DNA of 64,000 bases from Streptomyces indicus (GTDB taxonomy: Bacteria > Actinomycetota > Actinomycetes > Streptomycetales > Streptomycetaceae): positions 407,813-471,812 of the forward strand of contig NZ_FNFF01000003.1 of NCBI RefSeq assembly GCF_900100315.1, read 5' to 3'. Positions 7,898 to 16,408 of this stretch are shown here, piece after piece; the first letter of the stretch is position 1; each line of letters begins with the position of its first letter. A program made the translations under genes and the position numbers. The notes beneath the pieces were generated by a model. It was given only the letters and a program-made list of their open reading frames with translations, was not told the origin of the DNA and did no database searches.

Positions 7898-10771
7898 TCA
7901 CCGCCGGGACGGGAACTCCACCACCTGCTGGTACGTCGGCCGGTTCTGCCACTGGATCGGCTGGTGCGTGATGCCGCCGACCGCGCGGTGCACGATCGCG
8001 TCCGCGCACCACTGGTCGCCGGCCTTGCAGTGCTCGTCGCCGGGGTACACCTCGGTCGCCGGTTTCGCGGCGGCCTGGGCGAGGGTGGCGAGCAACGCGT
8101 CGCGGCAGGCGGCCAGTTCGCCGCCGCCGCAGTACGTGCGGGCGAGGGGGCCCTTGACGTCCTGGCCGAGGATCGTGCGCAGATCCTTGTCGACATAGCC
8201 CCACCAGCCGCGCTGGAAGGCCGAACCCGCGTGCGCCCCGGTCGGGCCGTGTGCCGCCGAAGGTGCTTCGTCGACCCCGAGCTGACCGGTGAGCGCGGTG
8301 TACAGCTCGTCGCCCAGCCCCGGCTTGAAGGCCGCCTCGACCAGGAGCGGCCACCACGCGTCCATGATCCGGACGGCGTCCGCGTGGGCGTACGTCTTCG
8401 ACCCAGCGGCGGTCTGGTTGCGCAGCGTTCCCGCCTTCTTCCAGGCCTCCAACTGCTGCACGGCGGTGGCCAGTTGCGGGTCGGTGACGGGCTGGGAGCG
8501 CAGCACCTTCAGGAGTTCGGGGAGGACCTGTTCGCCGCGCAGGTCCGCGACCGCGGCCTCCGCCATCGCCTGGGTGAGCGAGGCACGGGTGACCTTGCCG
8601 TCCCCGATCAGCTCCCGGACGCGGTCGTCGAGCAGGTCGCCGCGGTGCACGGATCCGAAGCTGAAGTCGGCGGCGCCGTAGTCGTCGGCCTGCTTGTTGT
8701 TCCAGGAGATGTAGTAGTCCTGGTTCACCGACTGCGGGTGCTCGCTCATCGGCGTGTACGCGGCGGTGTTGCCCTCGGGTTCGAAGTCCTTCCAGGCGTA
8801 CGCGTCCTCGGCACGCACCGGGAAGGAGGCGTCGACGCCCTCGGCGCGCACGGGGTTGGAGCCGCTGTTGTAGTACGCGATGTCGCGGGAGTCGGCGTAG
8901 AACCAGTTGAAGGCGTAGCCGATGTGGTCGGCGGCCTTCTGGAAGGACGCGGCGTCCTTCACGTATCCCGGATCGTTGAACATCTGGAAGCCGATGATCG
9001 AGTCGGCCTCGTGGCGGTAGGTGGAGCGCAGCGAGGTGTACGCGACGGGCTTGCCGTCCACGGTCGCGCGGTGCGTGACGATGCCCCACTTGGTGCGGAA
9101 GACCTGCATGCGGTACGAACCGGCCGCCGTGGAGTCCGCGAGCGAGGGCTTCCAGGCGTTGGTCTTCTCCAGCTTCTCCATGGGCACGCACGCGCCCTTG
9201 TGGCGGTAGTGCGTGGACTGCTTGGTGGGCGCGGCGCCGCCGGGTTCGCAGAGTTCGACCGCGTAGGTGTCGGTGATGTCCTGGCCCGCCGAGGTGGCCG
9301 ACCAGGAGTAGTCGAGGCCGCGGCCGAGCTGGATGTACATGCCGACGCCGGCGAAGGAGACCCCGCGGGCCTTGATGCCGGGGCCGTCGAGCTCCTGCAT
9401 CATCAGGAGCTGGGGCGCGAAGTAGCCGGTCTGCGGGCCGAACACGGCCACCGGGTTGCCGCTCGCGGTGTGCCGGCCGGAGACGAGCAGCGCGTTCGAC
9501 ATGCCCTTCTTCGCGGTGAACAGGTCCTCGGGCAGCACCCCTTCGTCGTGCATCCCCTGTAGCTTGCGCAGCTTGGCGGGCGCCTTGACGGGGTCCTTCG
9601 CGGGGGTCTGCTGCGCGGCGGCCCCCGTGCGGTCGAAGATCAGCGGCTCGCGCTCGACCGAGCCCGGGTCGGGCATCGCGGCGCCGCGGGGCTTCGCGGG
9701 CTTCTCCGCGTACGGGAAGCTGCTGCCGTCGTGGACCGTCTGGACGGTCTCCGGATCGTTGCGCTGGCGGAAGGACTCCCAGACCTTCGTGCCCTCCTCG
9801 ACCCCGTACTTCTTCTGTGCGGCGAGCAGCGAGAGCGCGGACTCGACCTCTCCCCCGCCGCCTCCGCCGAAGAGCCCGCCGACCACGGAGGCGAGCGCGA
9901 TGAGGTCGGTCACCTTGAACGGCTTGATCTCACCGATGTTGGTGATCGCGTCGACCTTGCCGGTCAGGACGTACTCGCCGGGGAAGTACCGGCCCTTCTT
10001 GGCCTGGACCCGGTAGGCGTTGAGGCCGTCCACATAGGCCTGCGCGTCCTCCATGGCCTGCTTTCCGCGCGCGCCTTGCTTGTTGAGGATGTAGTCGACC
10101 TGCTTCTGGAGGTCCTCCTCGGTGTACGGGGCCTGCGGCCAGAAGCTCTGCTCCAGGCCCTGGTTGGCGGGTGCGCCGCCCGCGAAGGGGGTGAGCTCGC
10201 CGCGGCCGATGTGGCGGAACAGGTCGATCAGCCACAGCCGGTCCTGGCCGGCGGCATAGCCCGCGCCGAACTCGGTGCCGTAGCGCGTGCTGCCCTTGAT
10301 GTGCGGGACGCCGTGCTGCTTGTCGCGCGTGATGGTGACGTCGGGCCGCGGGCGCGTGACGGAGGCGACCTGGCCGGCGGGGACGCCGAAGGACGCGCTG
10401 CGGAAGTAGGTGTCCAGGGTCGCGTCGGTCAGGGACCCGTAGCCGGCGGACAGGGCGTCGTACGGCTTCAACTGGTCGTCGCTGTGCGCGGGTTTCGTAC
10501 CGAAGAGGCGGTGGCCGAGGATCTCCACGAGGGTCGCGGAGCCGTTCGTGCCGGGCGGCAGGATGTCGCTGCACTGGCCGCCGCAGGGGTCCGCCGTGGC
10601 GGCCGCGGCCTGCGTCCGGTCCGCGACGGCCCGCGCCGGGTCCGCCGCGGCCTGCGGGAGCGGGGCGAGCAGCCCGGCCGCGAGGGCGACGGCGGCGGCG
10701 AGTACGCCTGCGGCACGGGCGGGTTCCGGGGATCTGCTGCGAACTCTGAACCGGGGGATGCGCTGTCGCAT
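7898..10771 (-). CDS. Secreted penicillin acylase family protein (Ntn hydrolase)
   Basis: A 957-residue precursor with a signal peptide (positively charged start, then an Ala/Leu-rich core ending near residue 44). The N-terminal-nucleophile Ser is Ser425 in GMSNALLVSG, the expected start of the autocatalytically released beta subunit; FGPQTGYFAP follows as in the family. Members hydrolyse amide bonds of beta-lactams, acyl-homoserine lactones or other N-acyl compounds after export and self-cleavage. The alpha part is long and includes a poly-Gly run (GGGGGGE, near residue 303). The ATG at 10771 has AGGAGG upstream. In streptomycetes similar enzymes include cyclic lipopeptide acylases, so quorum or antibiotic deacylation are both possible; substrate is unknown. 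Confidence 0.9.
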   Translation of the reverse strand: MRQRIPRFRVRSRSPEPARAAGVLAAAVALAAGLLAPLPQAAADPARAVADRTQAAAATADPCGGQCSDILPPGTNGSATLVEILGHRLFGTKPAHSDDQLKPYDALSAGYGSLTDATLDTYFRSASFGVPAGQVASVTRPRPDVTITRDKQHGVPHIKGSTRYGTEFGAGYAAGQDRLWLIDLFRHIGRGELTPFAGGAPANQGLEQSFWPQAPYTEEDLQKQVDYILNKQGARGKQAMEDAQAYVDGLNAYRVQAKKGRYFPGEYVLTGKVDAITNIGEIKPFKVTDLIALASVVGGLFGGGGGGEVESALSLLAAQKKYGVEEGTKVWESFRQRNDPETVQTVHDGSSFPYAEKPAKPRGAAMPDPGSVEREPLIFDRTGAAAQQTPAKDPVKAPAKLRKLQGMHDEGVLPEDLFTAKKGMSNALLVSGRHTASGNPVAVFGPQTGYFAPQLLMMQELDGPGIKARGVSFAGVGMYIQLGRGLDYSWSATSAGQDITDTYAVELCEPGGAAPTKQSTHYRHKGACVPMEKLEKTNAWKPSLADSTAAGSYRMQVFRTKWGIVTHRATVDGKPVAYTSLRSTYRHEADSIIGFQMFNDPGYVKDAASFQKAADHIGYAFNWFYADSRDIAYYNSGSNPVRAEGVDASFPVRAEDAYAWKDFEPEGNTAAYTPMSEHPQSVNQDYYISWNNKQADDYGAADFSFGSVHRGDLLDDRVRELIGDGKVTRASLTQAMAEAAVADLRGEQVLPELLKVLRSQPVTDPQLATAVQQLEAWKKAGTLRNQTAAGSKTYAHADAVRIMDAWWPLLVEAAFKPGLGDELYTALTGQLGVDEAPSAAHGPTGAHAGSAFQRGWWGYVDKDLRTILGQDVKGPLARTYCGGGELAACRDALLATLAQAAAKPATEVYPGDEHCKAGDQWCADAIVHRAVGGITHQPIQWQNRPTYQQVVEFPSRR

Positions 10772-10920
10772 ACCTGCTCCTCCTGGAGGGAACTCAAGCA
10801 GCCCGCGAGTGGGGTGATCGGAGGTTACCGACGGTAGGGAGCCGACAGAAGGTGAACATGCGTCACCTTTTCCACTTCACCACACCCGCAGCCCACATCC
10901 GCCCCGCCGACAGCAGTGAT

Positions 10921-10947
10921 GGCTGCCATCGGAAATTCGATGGAGCC
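10921..10947. promoter_or_regulatory. Inverted repeat in divergent promoter region
   Basis: GGCTGCCATCG and CGATGGAGCC pair over ten bases with one bulged G and a six-base loop. It lies between the divergent penicillin acylase and zinc-ribbon genes, 63 bases upstream of the latter. Function as an operator or a leader hairpin is inference. Confidence 0.35.
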
Positions 10948-11009
10948 GAATCGCGACCCGATACGTCCAAGCCGCGACGTCCGAGAACCAGTGACGGAGG
11001 TGCATGGCG

Positions 11010-11648
11010 ATGGCCGGTTTCCGTAGCCTCGCGAGACAGGTGCGCGACCCGCACAACGACCTGGCGCTGCGCCGTTATTCACTGCGCAAGTGCCTCGAGC
11101 GGTTCGCCCCGTACGGCCACCGGGCGACCTGGGACCACCTCTGCACCCGGGCCGGTTTCGGCCCGGAGGACCGCTCTCCCGATCCGGCGCGGCTGGTGGC
11201 CGCGCTCGACGAACTCGAAGAGGCACGGGCCGTCTGGCTCGCCTACGAGGCCGACTTCGCCGCCCGGCGCAGGCGCGAGAAGCACGACGGTCTGCGCCGT
11301 CCCGGCATGTTCGACGACTGGCACCGGCTCACCTGGGGCGGCCACGGGATCGCCTGGTGCGAGGACCCGGCGGTCTACCCGGCCGCACCCCTCGGCGTGG
11401 TGCTGCGGCGCCTGATATCCGCGCTCGAACGCGAGCCCGGCGAGGTCTGCCCGGTGTGCGAGTCGACGGACATCGTCTGGAAGCAGGAGCTCTCGCACGA
11501 ACCGTTCGCCGGACCGCTCTGCGAGCACTGCGGCATCGTGGTGCCGCGCCCGGTGCTCAGCACCGAGGCGCTCACGCGGATCCGGGCGCGCGGCCGGCGC
11601 CCCGGTTTCCTCGCGACGGCGGCGGCGCTGGCCGCGGCCTCGGCGTGA
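11010..11648 (+). CDS. Conserved hypothetical protein with C-terminal zinc ribbon
   Basis: Protein of 212 residues, not recognised as a characterised family. The N-terminal two thirds are Arg/Trp-rich and predicted helical. The C-terminal third has two CxxC pairs (CPVC and CEHC, about 30 residues apart) that should bind one zinc, followed by a short Ala-rich tail. Two in-frame ATGs exist; 11010 is preferred because GGAGG is nine bases upstream, while it is only three bases from the ATG at 11004. It is transcribed away from the penicillin acylase gene and stands alone. A nucleic-acid or protein-binding role is only suggested by the zinc ribbon. Confidence 0.75.
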   Translation: MAGFRSLARQVRDPHNDLALRRYSLRKCLERFAPYGHRATWDHLCTRAGFGPEDRSPDPARLVAALDELEEARAVWLAYEADFAARRRREKHDGLRRPGMFDDWHRLTWGGHGIAWCEDPAVYPAAPLGVVLRRLISALEREPGEVCPVCESTDIVWKQELSHEPFAGPLCEHCGIVVPRPVLSTEALTRIRARGRRPGFLATAAALAAASA

Positions 11649-11687
11649 GGTCCGGCGGGCACGACCGGGCATCCGGTGGGGCGGGGA

Positions 11688-12188
11688 TCAGGGTGTGAGC
11701 ACATCCGTATGGATGGCGAGCTTGAACTGGGCGTGCTTCAAAGGCACCGCGAGCTTGCTGTCCCCCGTCCCGCGCGCGGAGATCTTCAGGCCGAGCGGCG
11801 TCCCCTTGTGCACGAACATCTGCCACATGTAGGAGCGGTACTGACCGCCCCCGGTGGCGGCGGAGTCGGTGGTCGCCGTCGAGTCGTACGCGTCCGTCAG
11901 CGGATGGCGCACGAACCGGGCCCGGTACTCCTTCGCCTCGTCGTCCGCCTCCCACTGCACGAGCGCGGACAGCACGCCCCAGCCGTCGTGGCTCGGCACG
12001 ATGATCCCGGAGCCCGAGTCCGGGAACGCCCCGCACTGCACAGGTGTGTGCATGCCCCAGGGGTCGTACGACTCCTGCTCGCTCCCGTAGCCGAAGCGCA
12101 CGAGGTGGTACCCGTCCTTGCCGTAGCTGATCTTCTGCGGTCCGTCCTGCGCGGCGTCGAACTTCAGTGAGCAGATGACGATGCCCAT
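11688..12188 (-). CDS. Hypothetical protein
   Basis: Protein of 166 residues without a recognised domain. It is soluble, has no signal peptide, and is rich in aromatic residues (Trp, Tyr, Phe) with several short Gly-containing turns, consistent with a beta-rich fold. GGGGAG lies upstream of the ATG at 12188. It converges with the zinc-ribbon gene and diverges from the BKACE gene with a 65-base gap. No function is proposed. Confidence 0.65.
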   Translation of the reverse strand: MGIVICSLKFDAAQDGPQKISYGKDGYHLVRFGYGSEQESYDPWGMHTPVQCGAFPDSGSGIIVPSHDGWGVLSALVQWEADDEAKEYRARFVRHPLTDAYDSTATTDSAATGGGQYRSYMWQMFVHKGTPLGLKISARGTGDSKLAVPLKHAQFKLAIHTDVLTP

Positions 12189-12253
12189 GGCTCTGTGCTC
12201 CCCCCTGTCGGTGCCGGGCCCCGGTGTCAGTGGCGGCTGGCACCATCGACTGC

Positions 12254-12964
12254 ATGGTGTGGCTCCAGGTCTGTCTCAACGGCTCCCGCGGTACGGCCGA
12301 CGGCGCGGCGGTCCCGATGTCCCCCGAGGACATGGCGCGGTCGGCGGCGCGCGCGGTGACCGCCGGGGCCTGCGATGTGCATGTACATCCCAAGTCCCCC
12401 TGCGGACAGGACACACTCTCACCCGGTGCGGTTGCAGCGGCGATTCAAGCCATACGTTCCGTGGTGGGCGTGCCGGTCGGGGTGACCACGGGCGCGTGGG
12501 CCGAGCCCGACCCCGCCCGGCGCGTCGAGCGGATCCGCTCCTGGACGGTGCTGCCCGACCACGCCTCGGTCAACTGGCACGAGGAGGGTGCGGAGGAGGT
12601 CGCCGCCGCGCTGCTCGAGCGCGGCGTGGGAGTGGAGGCCGGGCTGTGGTCCGGCACCGACGGGCCCGCGCGCTTCCTCAAGTCCCCGCTGTCCGCACAG
12701 GTGTTGCGGGTCCTCGCCGAGGTGACGGACCACTCCGCCGACACGAGCCGGGCCACGGCGGCGGTGCTGCTCGACGAGATCGGCACGGCGCACGGCCGTC
12801 CGGTGCTGCTGCACGGCGAGGAGGGCGGAGCCTGGCCGGTGCTCCGGCTCGCCCTGGAGCGCGGTCTGTCGACCCGGGTCGGCCTGGAGGACACGCTGGT
12901 CCTGCCGGAGGGGCGACGGGCGGTGGACAACGCGGAGTTGGTGCGCCGCGCCCTGGCCTCGTGA
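12254..12964 (+). CDS. BKACE-family beta-keto acid cleavage enzyme
   Basis: Protein of 236 residues of the DUF849/BKACE (3-keto-5-aminohexanoate cleavage enzyme) family, TIM-barrel enzymes that condense a beta-keto acid with acetyl-CoA and cleave it. The zinc-binding HVH (His43, His45) follows CDVHVHP, and the family end motif GLEDTLVLPEGR is present. It is shorter than typical members of about 280-300 residues, with missing segments in the middle of the barrel, so the substrate pocket is reduced. The ATG at 12254 is used; an in-frame GTG at 12224 would add ten residues. The gene sits next to an RNA ligase gene without any obvious pathway partner. Confidence 0.8.
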   Translation: MVWLQVCLNGSRGTADGAAVPMSPEDMARSAARAVTAGACDVHVHPKSPCGQDTLSPGAVAAAIQAIRSVVGVPVGVTTGAWAEPDPARRVERIRSWTVLPDHASVNWHEEGAEEVAAALLERGVGVEAGLWSGTDGPARFLKSPLSAQVLRVLAEVTDHSADTSRATAAVLLDEIGTAHGRPVLLHGEEGGAWPVLRLALERGLSTRVGLEDTLVLPEGRRAVDNAELVRRALAS

Positions 12965-13091
12965 GCCGGCTGCGACAGGCGGCCCGGCGGGCGCGCGACG
13001 CTACCAGAGGGAAATCCCCTCGCTCCACGCATTTGACCTGCGGACACTTGGACGCGATGAGACCGAACTGAGCGTACGAGGAGTCCCGTTC

Positions 13092-14168
13092 ATGTCGACG
13101 CTGCGCGTCACCGCCGAAGAGCTGACCGTCCACGAGCATCCGGGCGCCGACGCCCTGGAGCTGGCCCAGGTGGGCCTGTACCGGGCCGTCGTCGCCAAGG
13201 GTGCCTACCGCACCGGCGATCACGCCCTGTACATCCCGGAACAGGCGGTGCTCCCGGACGAGCTGATCGAGGAGCTCGGTCTGACGGGACGCCTCGCGGG
13301 CGCCAGGGCCAACCGCGTGAAGGCGATCCGGCTGCGCGGCGAGCTGTCACAGGGCCTGGTCTGCCGGCCGCGCGCCATCGCGGAGGTGGACCTCGCGCAG
13401 GCCGCCGCCGAAGGCACGGACTTCGCGGAGCAGTTGGGCATCACGAAGTGGGTGCCGGAGGTGCCGACCACCATGAGCGGTGACGTCGAACCGGCGCCGG
13501 AGCTGTTGCCATGGGTCGACATCGAGAACCTCCAGCGCTATCCGGGCATCTTCGAGCCCGGCGAGCCGGTGTTCCTCACCGAGAAGCTGCACGGCACGGC
13601 CTGCCTGCTCACGTACTTCGCGGAGACCGGCCGCGTCCAGGTCTCGTCCAAGGGGTTCGGCGCCAAGTACCTCGCGTTGCAGGAGGACCCGCGGAACCTG
13701 TACTGGCGGGCGGTGCGCGGGCACGGCGTGGCGGCGGTCGCGGCCTGGCTCGCCGAACGGCTCGGCGCCCGCAGGGTCGGCCTGTTCGGTGAGGTCTACG
13801 GGGCCGGCGTGCAGGACCTGTCGTACGGCGCCGACGGACGCCGCGCCTCGCTCGGCTACGCGGTGTTCGACGCCTCGGTGGAGGTGGACCGGCAGGTGCG
13901 CTGGCTGGACCCGGCGGAGCTGACCGAGCTCCTGGAGGAGCGGCTGCCGCTGGTGCCGCGGCTCTACGAGGGGCCGTACGACGAGGAGTTGGTGTTCTCG
14001 TACGCCTCGGGCCGCGAGACCGTGTCCGGGCGCGAGCTGCATCTCCGGGAGGGGGTCGTGGTGCGGCCCGCGAAGGAGCGGCGCAGCGACGTGGTGGGCG
14101 GCCGGGCGATCGCCAAGGCCGTGAGCCCGGCGTATCTGACCCGAAAGGGCGGTACGGAGTTCGAGTGA
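13092..14168 (+). CDS. RNA ligase, DraRnl (Rnl5) type
   Basis: Protein of 358 residues with the nucleotidyltransferase motifs of ATP-dependent RNA ligases in order: motif I EKLHGT with the AMP-accepting Lys165, VSSKGFG, LFGEVYG (IIIa), EGVVVRP (IV) and the motif V lysines in AKAVSPAYLTRK near residues 342-352. An N-terminal OB-like module of about 120 residues precedes the catalytic domain, which is the layout of Deinococcus radiodurans DraRnl, an enzyme that seals nicks carrying a 3'-OH RNA end. It is a monocistronic gene, closed by a strong hairpin at 14187-14213. An RNA repair role is inferred; no 3'-phosphate or 5'-OH end-processing partner is adjacent. Confidence 0.88.
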   Translation: MSTLRVTAEELTVHEHPGADALELAQVGLYRAVVAKGAYRTGDHALYIPEQAVLPDELIEELGLTGRLAGARANRVKAIRLRGELSQGLVCRPRAIAEVDLAQAAAEGTDFAEQLGITKWVPEVPTTMSGDVEPAPELLPWVDIENLQRYPGIFEPGEPVFLTEKLHGTACLLTYFAETGRVQVSSKGFGAKYLALQEDPRNLYWRAVRGHGVAAVAAWLAERLGARRVGLFGEVYGAGVQDLSYGADGRRASLGYAVFDASVEVDRQVRWLDPAELTELLEERLPLVPRLYEGPYDEELVFSYASGRETVSGRELHLREGVVVRPAKERRSDVVGGRAIAKAVSPAYLTRKGGTEFE

Positions 14169-14186
14169 GGCGCAGGGTGTGACAGG

Positions 14187-14213
14187 AGGGGCGGGCCGCG
14201 GCGGCCCGCCCCT
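14187..14213. terminator. Bidirectional terminator between RNA ligase and soxR
   Basis: A perfect 12-bp stem (AGGGGCGGGCCG with CGGCCCGCCCCT) and a three-base loop lie in the 53-base gap between the convergent stops at 14168 and 14222. No U-tract is needed for many streptomycete terminators. Confidence 0.75.
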
Positions 14214-14221
14214 TCCGTGCG

Positions 14222-14686
14222 CTACGAGGTCTTCTTCTCCGCCAGCAGACGCGACCCCGTGAGCCGCTCGCCGAAGACGTCGTCCGGGTTGGAGAGCACG
14301 CAGGTCTCCAGGGAGAGGCAGCCGCAGCCGATGCAGTCCGTGAGGTGGTCGCGGAGCCGGCCCAGCTGGGTGATGCGTGCGTCCAGCTCCTTGCGCCAGG
14401 CCTGGGAGAGGCGGGCCCAGTCCTCGCGGGTCGGGGTGCGTTCCTCGGGCAGTTCGGCGAGGGCGTCGCGGATGGTGGCGAGCGGGATGCCGACGCGCTG
14501 TGCCGCGCGCACGAAGGCCACCCGGCGCAGCGCGTCGCGGCTGTAGCGGCGCTGGTTGCCGGAGGTGCGGCGGCTCGTGATCAGGCCCTTGGACTCGTAG
14601 AAGTGCAGGGCCGACACGGCCGCTCCGCTGCGCGCGGACAGCTGGCCGACGGTGAGTTCGTGGATCTTCTCGGGGATCTGCGGCAC
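14222..14686 (-). CDS. soxR: Redox-sensitive transcriptional activator SoxR
   Basis: MerR-family regulator of 154 residues. The N-terminal winged helix starts at [11 protein letters not shown] (residues 11-21), a coiled-coil dimer helix follows, and the C-terminal [2Fe-2S] site is complete: Cys118, Cys121, Cys123 and Cys129 in [12 protein letters not shown]. In streptomycetes SoxR answers redox-active secondary metabolites such as actinorhodin-like quinones rather than superoxide alone. It is transcribed divergently from the maoC-like gene. No clear SoxR box was found nearby. Confidence 0.93.
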   Translation of the reverse strand: MPQIPEKIHELTVGQLSARSGAAVSALHFYESKGLITSRRTSGNQRRYSRDALRRVAFVRAAQRVGIPLATIRDALAELPEERTPTREDWARLSQAWRKELDARITQLGRLRDHLTDCIGCGCLSLETCVLSNPDDVFGERLTGSRLLAEKKTS

Positions 14687-14756
14687 GTCAGGACCCTAAC
14701 CCGGACGCCCCGGCCCAGACCTCGCAGCTCCTTCCCGAGAGGTCGTCGCAGGTCCG

Positions 14757-14786
14757 TTGACAGGGGCGAGGGCGGGCGACCATGCT
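14757..14786 (+). promoter_or_regulatory. Predicted promoter of the maoC-like gene
   Basis: TTGACA at 14757-14762 with an 18-base spacer to CATGCT (14781-14786), 40 bases upstream of the ATG. The operator 15-mer begins at the last base of the -10, so repressor binding would block initiation. Confidence 0.5.
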
Positions 14787-14800
14787 GAGCAAGCGCTTAG
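14786..14800. promoter_or_regulatory. TetR operator copy 1 (TGAGCAAGCGCTTAG)
   Basis: The 15-mer TGAGCAAGCGCTTAG, with the palindromic core AAGCGCTT, is identical to the one at 16013-16027. It overlaps the predicted start region of the maoC promoter. It resembles the AnCAAGnnCTTGnT words bound by KstR2-like TetR proteins, with one deviation. Confidence 0.7.
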
Positions 14801-14825
14801 CAACCCATGGGAGACAGGGACACAC

Positions 14826-15290
14826 ATGGCAGAGCCCAGGATTTTCAAGTCGGCCGAGGAGCTGCGTACGGCGATCGGCGAGCAGCTGGACGGAACCGAG
14901 TGGCTGGAGGTCGACCAGAAGCGGATCGACCTGTTCGCGGAGGCCACCGGGGACCACCAGTGGATCCACGTCGACGCCGAGAAGGCGGCCGCGGGCCCGT
15001 TCGGCACGACCATCGCGCACGGCTATCTGACGCTCTCGCTGCTGCCCACGCTCGTACCGATGGTGATGCGCATCGAGAACGTGAAGATGGGCGTCAACTA
15101 CGGCACCAACAAGGTGCGTTTCGTCTCGCCCGTGCCCGTGGGCTCGCGCGTGCGCGCCTCCGTGGTGGTCAAGGAGGTCGCCGACACCTCCGACGGCGGC
15201 GTGCAGCTCACCTCGCAGGTGACCGTCGTACGCGAAGGCGCCGACAAGCCGGCCTGCGTCGCGGAGGCCGTGTCGCGGTTCTACTTCTAG
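14826..15290 (+). CDS. MaoC-like (R)-specific enoyl-CoA hydratase
   Basis: Single hot-dog fold protein of 154 residues. The hydratase-2 signature FAEATGDHQWIHVD occupies residues 37-50, with catalytic Asp43 and His48, followed by GPFGTTIAHGYLTLSLLP. Such enzymes hydrate trans-2-enoyl-CoA to (R)-3-hydroxyacyl-CoA or act in polyketide/fatty acid side paths. The gene faces a TetR gene across a 51-base gap, and both promoters carry the same 15-bp word, so the pair forms a simple regulated unit. Which acyl chain it handles is not evident. Confidence 0.92.
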   Translation: MAEPRIFKSAEELRTAIGEQLDGTEWLEVDQKRIDLFAEATGDHQWIHVDAEKAAAGPFGTTIAHGYLTLSLLPTLVPMVMRIENVKMGVNYGTNKVRFVSPVPVGSRVRASVVVKEVADTSDGGVQLTSQVTVVREGADKPACVAEAVSRFYF

Positions 15291-15341
15291 ACCCCCGGGG
15301 CACGGCGATCACAGCCCCGTGGGGCACGGCGGGCCCGGGCC

Positions 15342-15968
15342 CTACGAGCGGGGCCGTGCCCCCACCATCCGCAGGACGAGGTCGGCGTACGAGGCGCCGA
15401 CCTCGTCGGGCGTGCGGCGCCCGGCGACGTTGAACCAGCGCGCCACGTCGATGCAGAGCGAGAGCACCGCGAGGGTCGCACCCGGGATGTCCGGCACCTC
15501 GAAGTCGCCGGCCTTCACGCCGTCCGTCAGGATCCGCCGCACCGCAGCGTCGCACTGCCGGCGCAGCTGCACGACCTCGGCGCGATGCTCGGCGTCCAGC
15601 GCGTCCAGCTCGTACTGCACCACGCGGGCCGTGGTGTGGTGCCCGGCGTGCCAGACCACGAAGTGGCGTACCGCCTGCTCCAGGCGCTCGGCGGGCGTCC
15701 CCTCCGCGTCGGCCGCGGACTGGAGGATCGCCACCGCCTTCGCGTGGCCGATCGTGCTGATCTTGTGGAGCAGCTCTTCCTTGGTCTTGTAGTGGATGTA
15801 GAGCGCGGCGGGGCTCATGCCGGCGCGGCCCGCGATGTCGCGGGTCGTGGTCGCGTGATAGCCCCGCTCGGCGAACGCCTCGACCGCGGCGACCATGAGC
15901 CGCCGGGCGGCGTCGGGACTGACGCCGCTCCAGGGCACCTCGTCCAGGATCTCCTCGGTCGCGGTCAT
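15342..15968 (-). CDS. TetR/AcrR-family repressor of the maoC unit
   Basis: Protein of 208 residues. The HTH lies at about residues 25-70 (AFAERGYHATTTRDIAGRAG, then AALYIHYKTKEELL), with a helical C-terminal domain. The ATG at 15968 is used; the longer open frame to 16064 would run through its own operator. The stop converges on the maoC-like gene. The operator copy at 16013-16027 lies 45 bases upstream of this start and a second identical copy lies at the maoC promoter, so autoregulation plus control of maoC is the simplest reading. The likely ligand is an acyl-CoA. Confidence 0.88.
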   Translation of the reverse strand: MTATEEILDEVPWSGVSPDAARRLMVAAVEAFAERGYHATTTRDIAGRAGMSPAALYIHYKTKEELLHKISTIGHAKAVAILQSAADAEGTPAERLEQAVRHFVVWHAGHHTTARVVQYELDALDAEHRAEVVQLRRQCDAAVRRILTDGVKAGDFEVPDIPGATLAVLSLCIDVARWFNVAGRRTPDEVGASYADLVLRMVGARPRS

Positions 15969-16012
15969 CCTTCGCCCCTTCCAGTCACGGGCGAACACCA
16001 TACCCCGACCGG

Positions 16013-16027
16013 TGAGCAAGCGCTTAG
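16013..16027. promoter_or_regulatory. TetR operator copy 2 (TGAGCAAGCGCTTAG)
   Basis: Identical in all 15 bases and in orientation on the plus strand to the copy at 14786-14800, 1227 bp away. It is upstream of the tetR start at 15968. Confidence 0.7.
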
Positions 16028-16060
16028 TGCGCGGGGGCCGAGGTGGGGCCGACAAGCCGC

Positions 16061-16348
16061 TCAAGACGTACGGAACGGGTCATGCTCGGCGAGGATCTTC
16101 TCCATCCGGGCCTGGTCCACCCGGCTGACGATCTGCTCGGCCTCCTGCCGGTCGCGGACGACCTTGGAGAGCGTGATCGCGGAGGTCGTCAGGTAGAGGA
16201 CCGCGATGGCCATGAACGCGCGGATCCATACGTCGACGTCCATATAGAGGAGCGCGATGCCCACCGAGCCGAGGGCGATGGCGAACGAAGCGATGGCCAT
16301 CCCGTAGAAGCCGGTGGTGGTCTGCTGTTTCACGGGTGCGTCAGTCAT
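16061..16348 (-). CDS. YiaA/YiaB two-helix membrane protein
   Basis: Protein of 95 residues with the YiaA/B two-helix domain: a Phe-Tyr-Gly start to helix one (FYGMAIASFAIALGSVGIAL), a short polar turn (YMDVDVW), then helix two (FMAIAVLYLTTSAITLS). The cytoplasmic tail is charged. The domain is common in bacteria but its role is unknown. The ATG at 16348 begins MTDAPVKQ; a longer frame to 16393 lacks a good ribosome site. It is downstream of and collinear with nothing obvious; its promoter is presumably in the 60 bases before the acyl-CoA dehydrogenase stop. Confidence 0.82.
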   Translation of the reverse strand: MTDAPVKQQTTTGFYGMAIASFAIALGSVGIALLYMDVDVWIRAFMAIAVLYLTTSAITLSKVVRDRQEAEQIVSRVDQARMEKILAEHDPFRTS

Positions 16349-16408
16349 GCGGGACAGCATGCGGCGCGGGTGACCCGCGCCACATCCGTACACCTACTCA
16401 ATCGGTAC

